NCBI GenBank assembly: GCA_030637205.1
Contig: DAOVVL010000160.1
Coordinates: 1-5,355 of the forward strand
DNA from: Thalassospiraceae bacterium
GTDB taxonomy: Bacteria; Pseudomonadota; Alphaproteobacteria; Rhodospirillales; Magnetovibrionaceae
DNA: 5,355 bases
Reading direction: 5' to 3'
Shown here: in pieces, positions 4,823 through 5,355 of the stretch
Numbering within the stretch: position 1 is the first letter of the stretch
Layout: every line of letters starts with the position of its first letter
The notes under the pieces: model-generated
The model's database searches: none
What the model was told of the DNA's origin: nothing
The model's input: the letters and a program-made list of their open reading frames with translations, nothing else
Position numbers and translations under genes: made by a program

Positions 4823-5355
4823 ATGAAACGACTACTCCACTTTATCGATAGCCTAAGCGCATGGACCGGCAAGGCCTTTGCCTGGTGTATCGTTGTGCTG
4901 ACGTTCTCTACTTGTTACGAAGTTTTTGTGCGTTACGTTCTCAATGCCCCGACCGTGTGGGCGTTTGATATGAGCGTCCAGATGTATGGTGCGCTGTTCA
5001 TGATGGCGGGTGCGTATGCCCTGTCGCAAGACGCACATGTGCGTGGCGATGTCATTTACCGGCTGATGCCGATCAAAGTGCGCGCAAGTTTAGATTTGGT
5101 GCTGTACATCTGCTTCTTGTTCCCCGGTGCGCTGGCGTTGATGTATTACGGCTACGGATTTGCTTCCGATTCCTGGTTTTATAAGGAAGTAAGCTGGTCC
5201 AGCCCCGCGCGCATTCAGATCTATTTCTTTAAAACTCTTATTCCCGTTTCTGGCACGCTGGTGATGCTGCAGGGAATTGCCGAAGCGGTGCGGTGTATTC
5301 AATGCATTCGCACCGGTGAATTCCCGCCACGCCTGCACGATGTTCAGGAAACCGA
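4823..5355 (+). CDS. dctQ: TRAP transporter small permease, DctQ family, 3' end cut by the window edge
   Basis: The frame runs open from ATG 4823 to the window end, with 177 complete codons; family members are usually about 160-200 residues, so little is missing. GAGG at 4811-4814 gives a ribosome binding site 8 bases before the ATG. Four membrane segments can be read at about 18-40, 44-68, 89-112 and 131-157, the usual DctQ topology. Family motifs are RYVLNAPTVWAFD (37-49), GALFMMAGAYALSQDAHVRGD (56-76) and the SWSSPARIQIYFFKTLIPV region (124-142). The protein pairs with the large DctM permease to form the ion-driven transport unit that accepts ligand from DctP. DctM is expected directly downstream, outside the window. 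Several cysteines (22, 31, 97, 158, 161) are seen, but no special role is implied. Identification is firm; substrate follows that of the unknown DctP ligand. Confidence 0.92.
   Translation, partial: MKRLLHFIDSLSAWTGKAFAWCIVVLTFSTCYEVFVRYVLNAPTVWAFDMSVQMYGALFMMAGAYALSQDAHVRGDVIYRLMPIKVRASLDLVLYICFLFPGALALMYYGYGFASDSWFYKEVSWSSPARIQIYFFKTLIPVSGTLVMLQGIAEAVRCIQCIRTGEFPPRLHDVQET

Overview
The window reads as an alphaproteobacterial chromosome segment, most likely from a Rhodospirillales-like marine or aquatic lineage. This rests on moderate GC content, a PleC/DivJ-like histidine kinase core, and a Tat-exported TRAP substrate-binding protein followed by a small DctQ permease. The lineage is inferred from family resemblance only; no search was run. 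All five recognisable genes lie on the + strand, and I see no mobile element, tRNA, rRNA or CRISPR array.

Layout. 1-1077 is the 3' part of a PAS-domain sensor histidine kinase that enters from the left edge. 1132-2061 is a ten-helix AEC-family (auxin efflux carrier superfamily) permease. 2062-2188 is a short spacer with a tandem 15-bp AT-rich repeat and a GC-rich hairpin. 2189-3157 is a D-2-hydroxyacid dehydrogenase of the glyoxylate/hydroxypyruvate reductase type. 3158-3531 is a 374-base noncoding region. 3532-4716 is the TRAP solute-binding protein (DctP), 4717-4822 is a spacer with two strong stem-loops, and 4823 to the right edge is the small TRAP permease (DctQ). The large permease (DctM) is expected just outside the window.

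How the genes may work together. The TRAP transporter imports an organic acid using an ion gradient. The AEC family includes malate and malonate carriers. The dehydrogenase interconverts 2-oxo and 2-hydroxy acids. A small-carboxylate theme is plausible but is inference from neighbourhood, since spacing suggests several transcription units rather than one operon. No response regulator is visible next to the kinase.

The most interesting DNA is noncoding. The region before dctP holds two overlapping dyads sharing a CGCAC half-site, a plausible sigma70-type promoter, and then a leader of about 260 nt. That leader has several stem-loops, four GGAGG motifs (one at the ribosome binding site) and an 8-nt segment exactly complementary to the dctP ribosome binding site. 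It is a good candidate for post-transcriptional control of the solute-binding protein.
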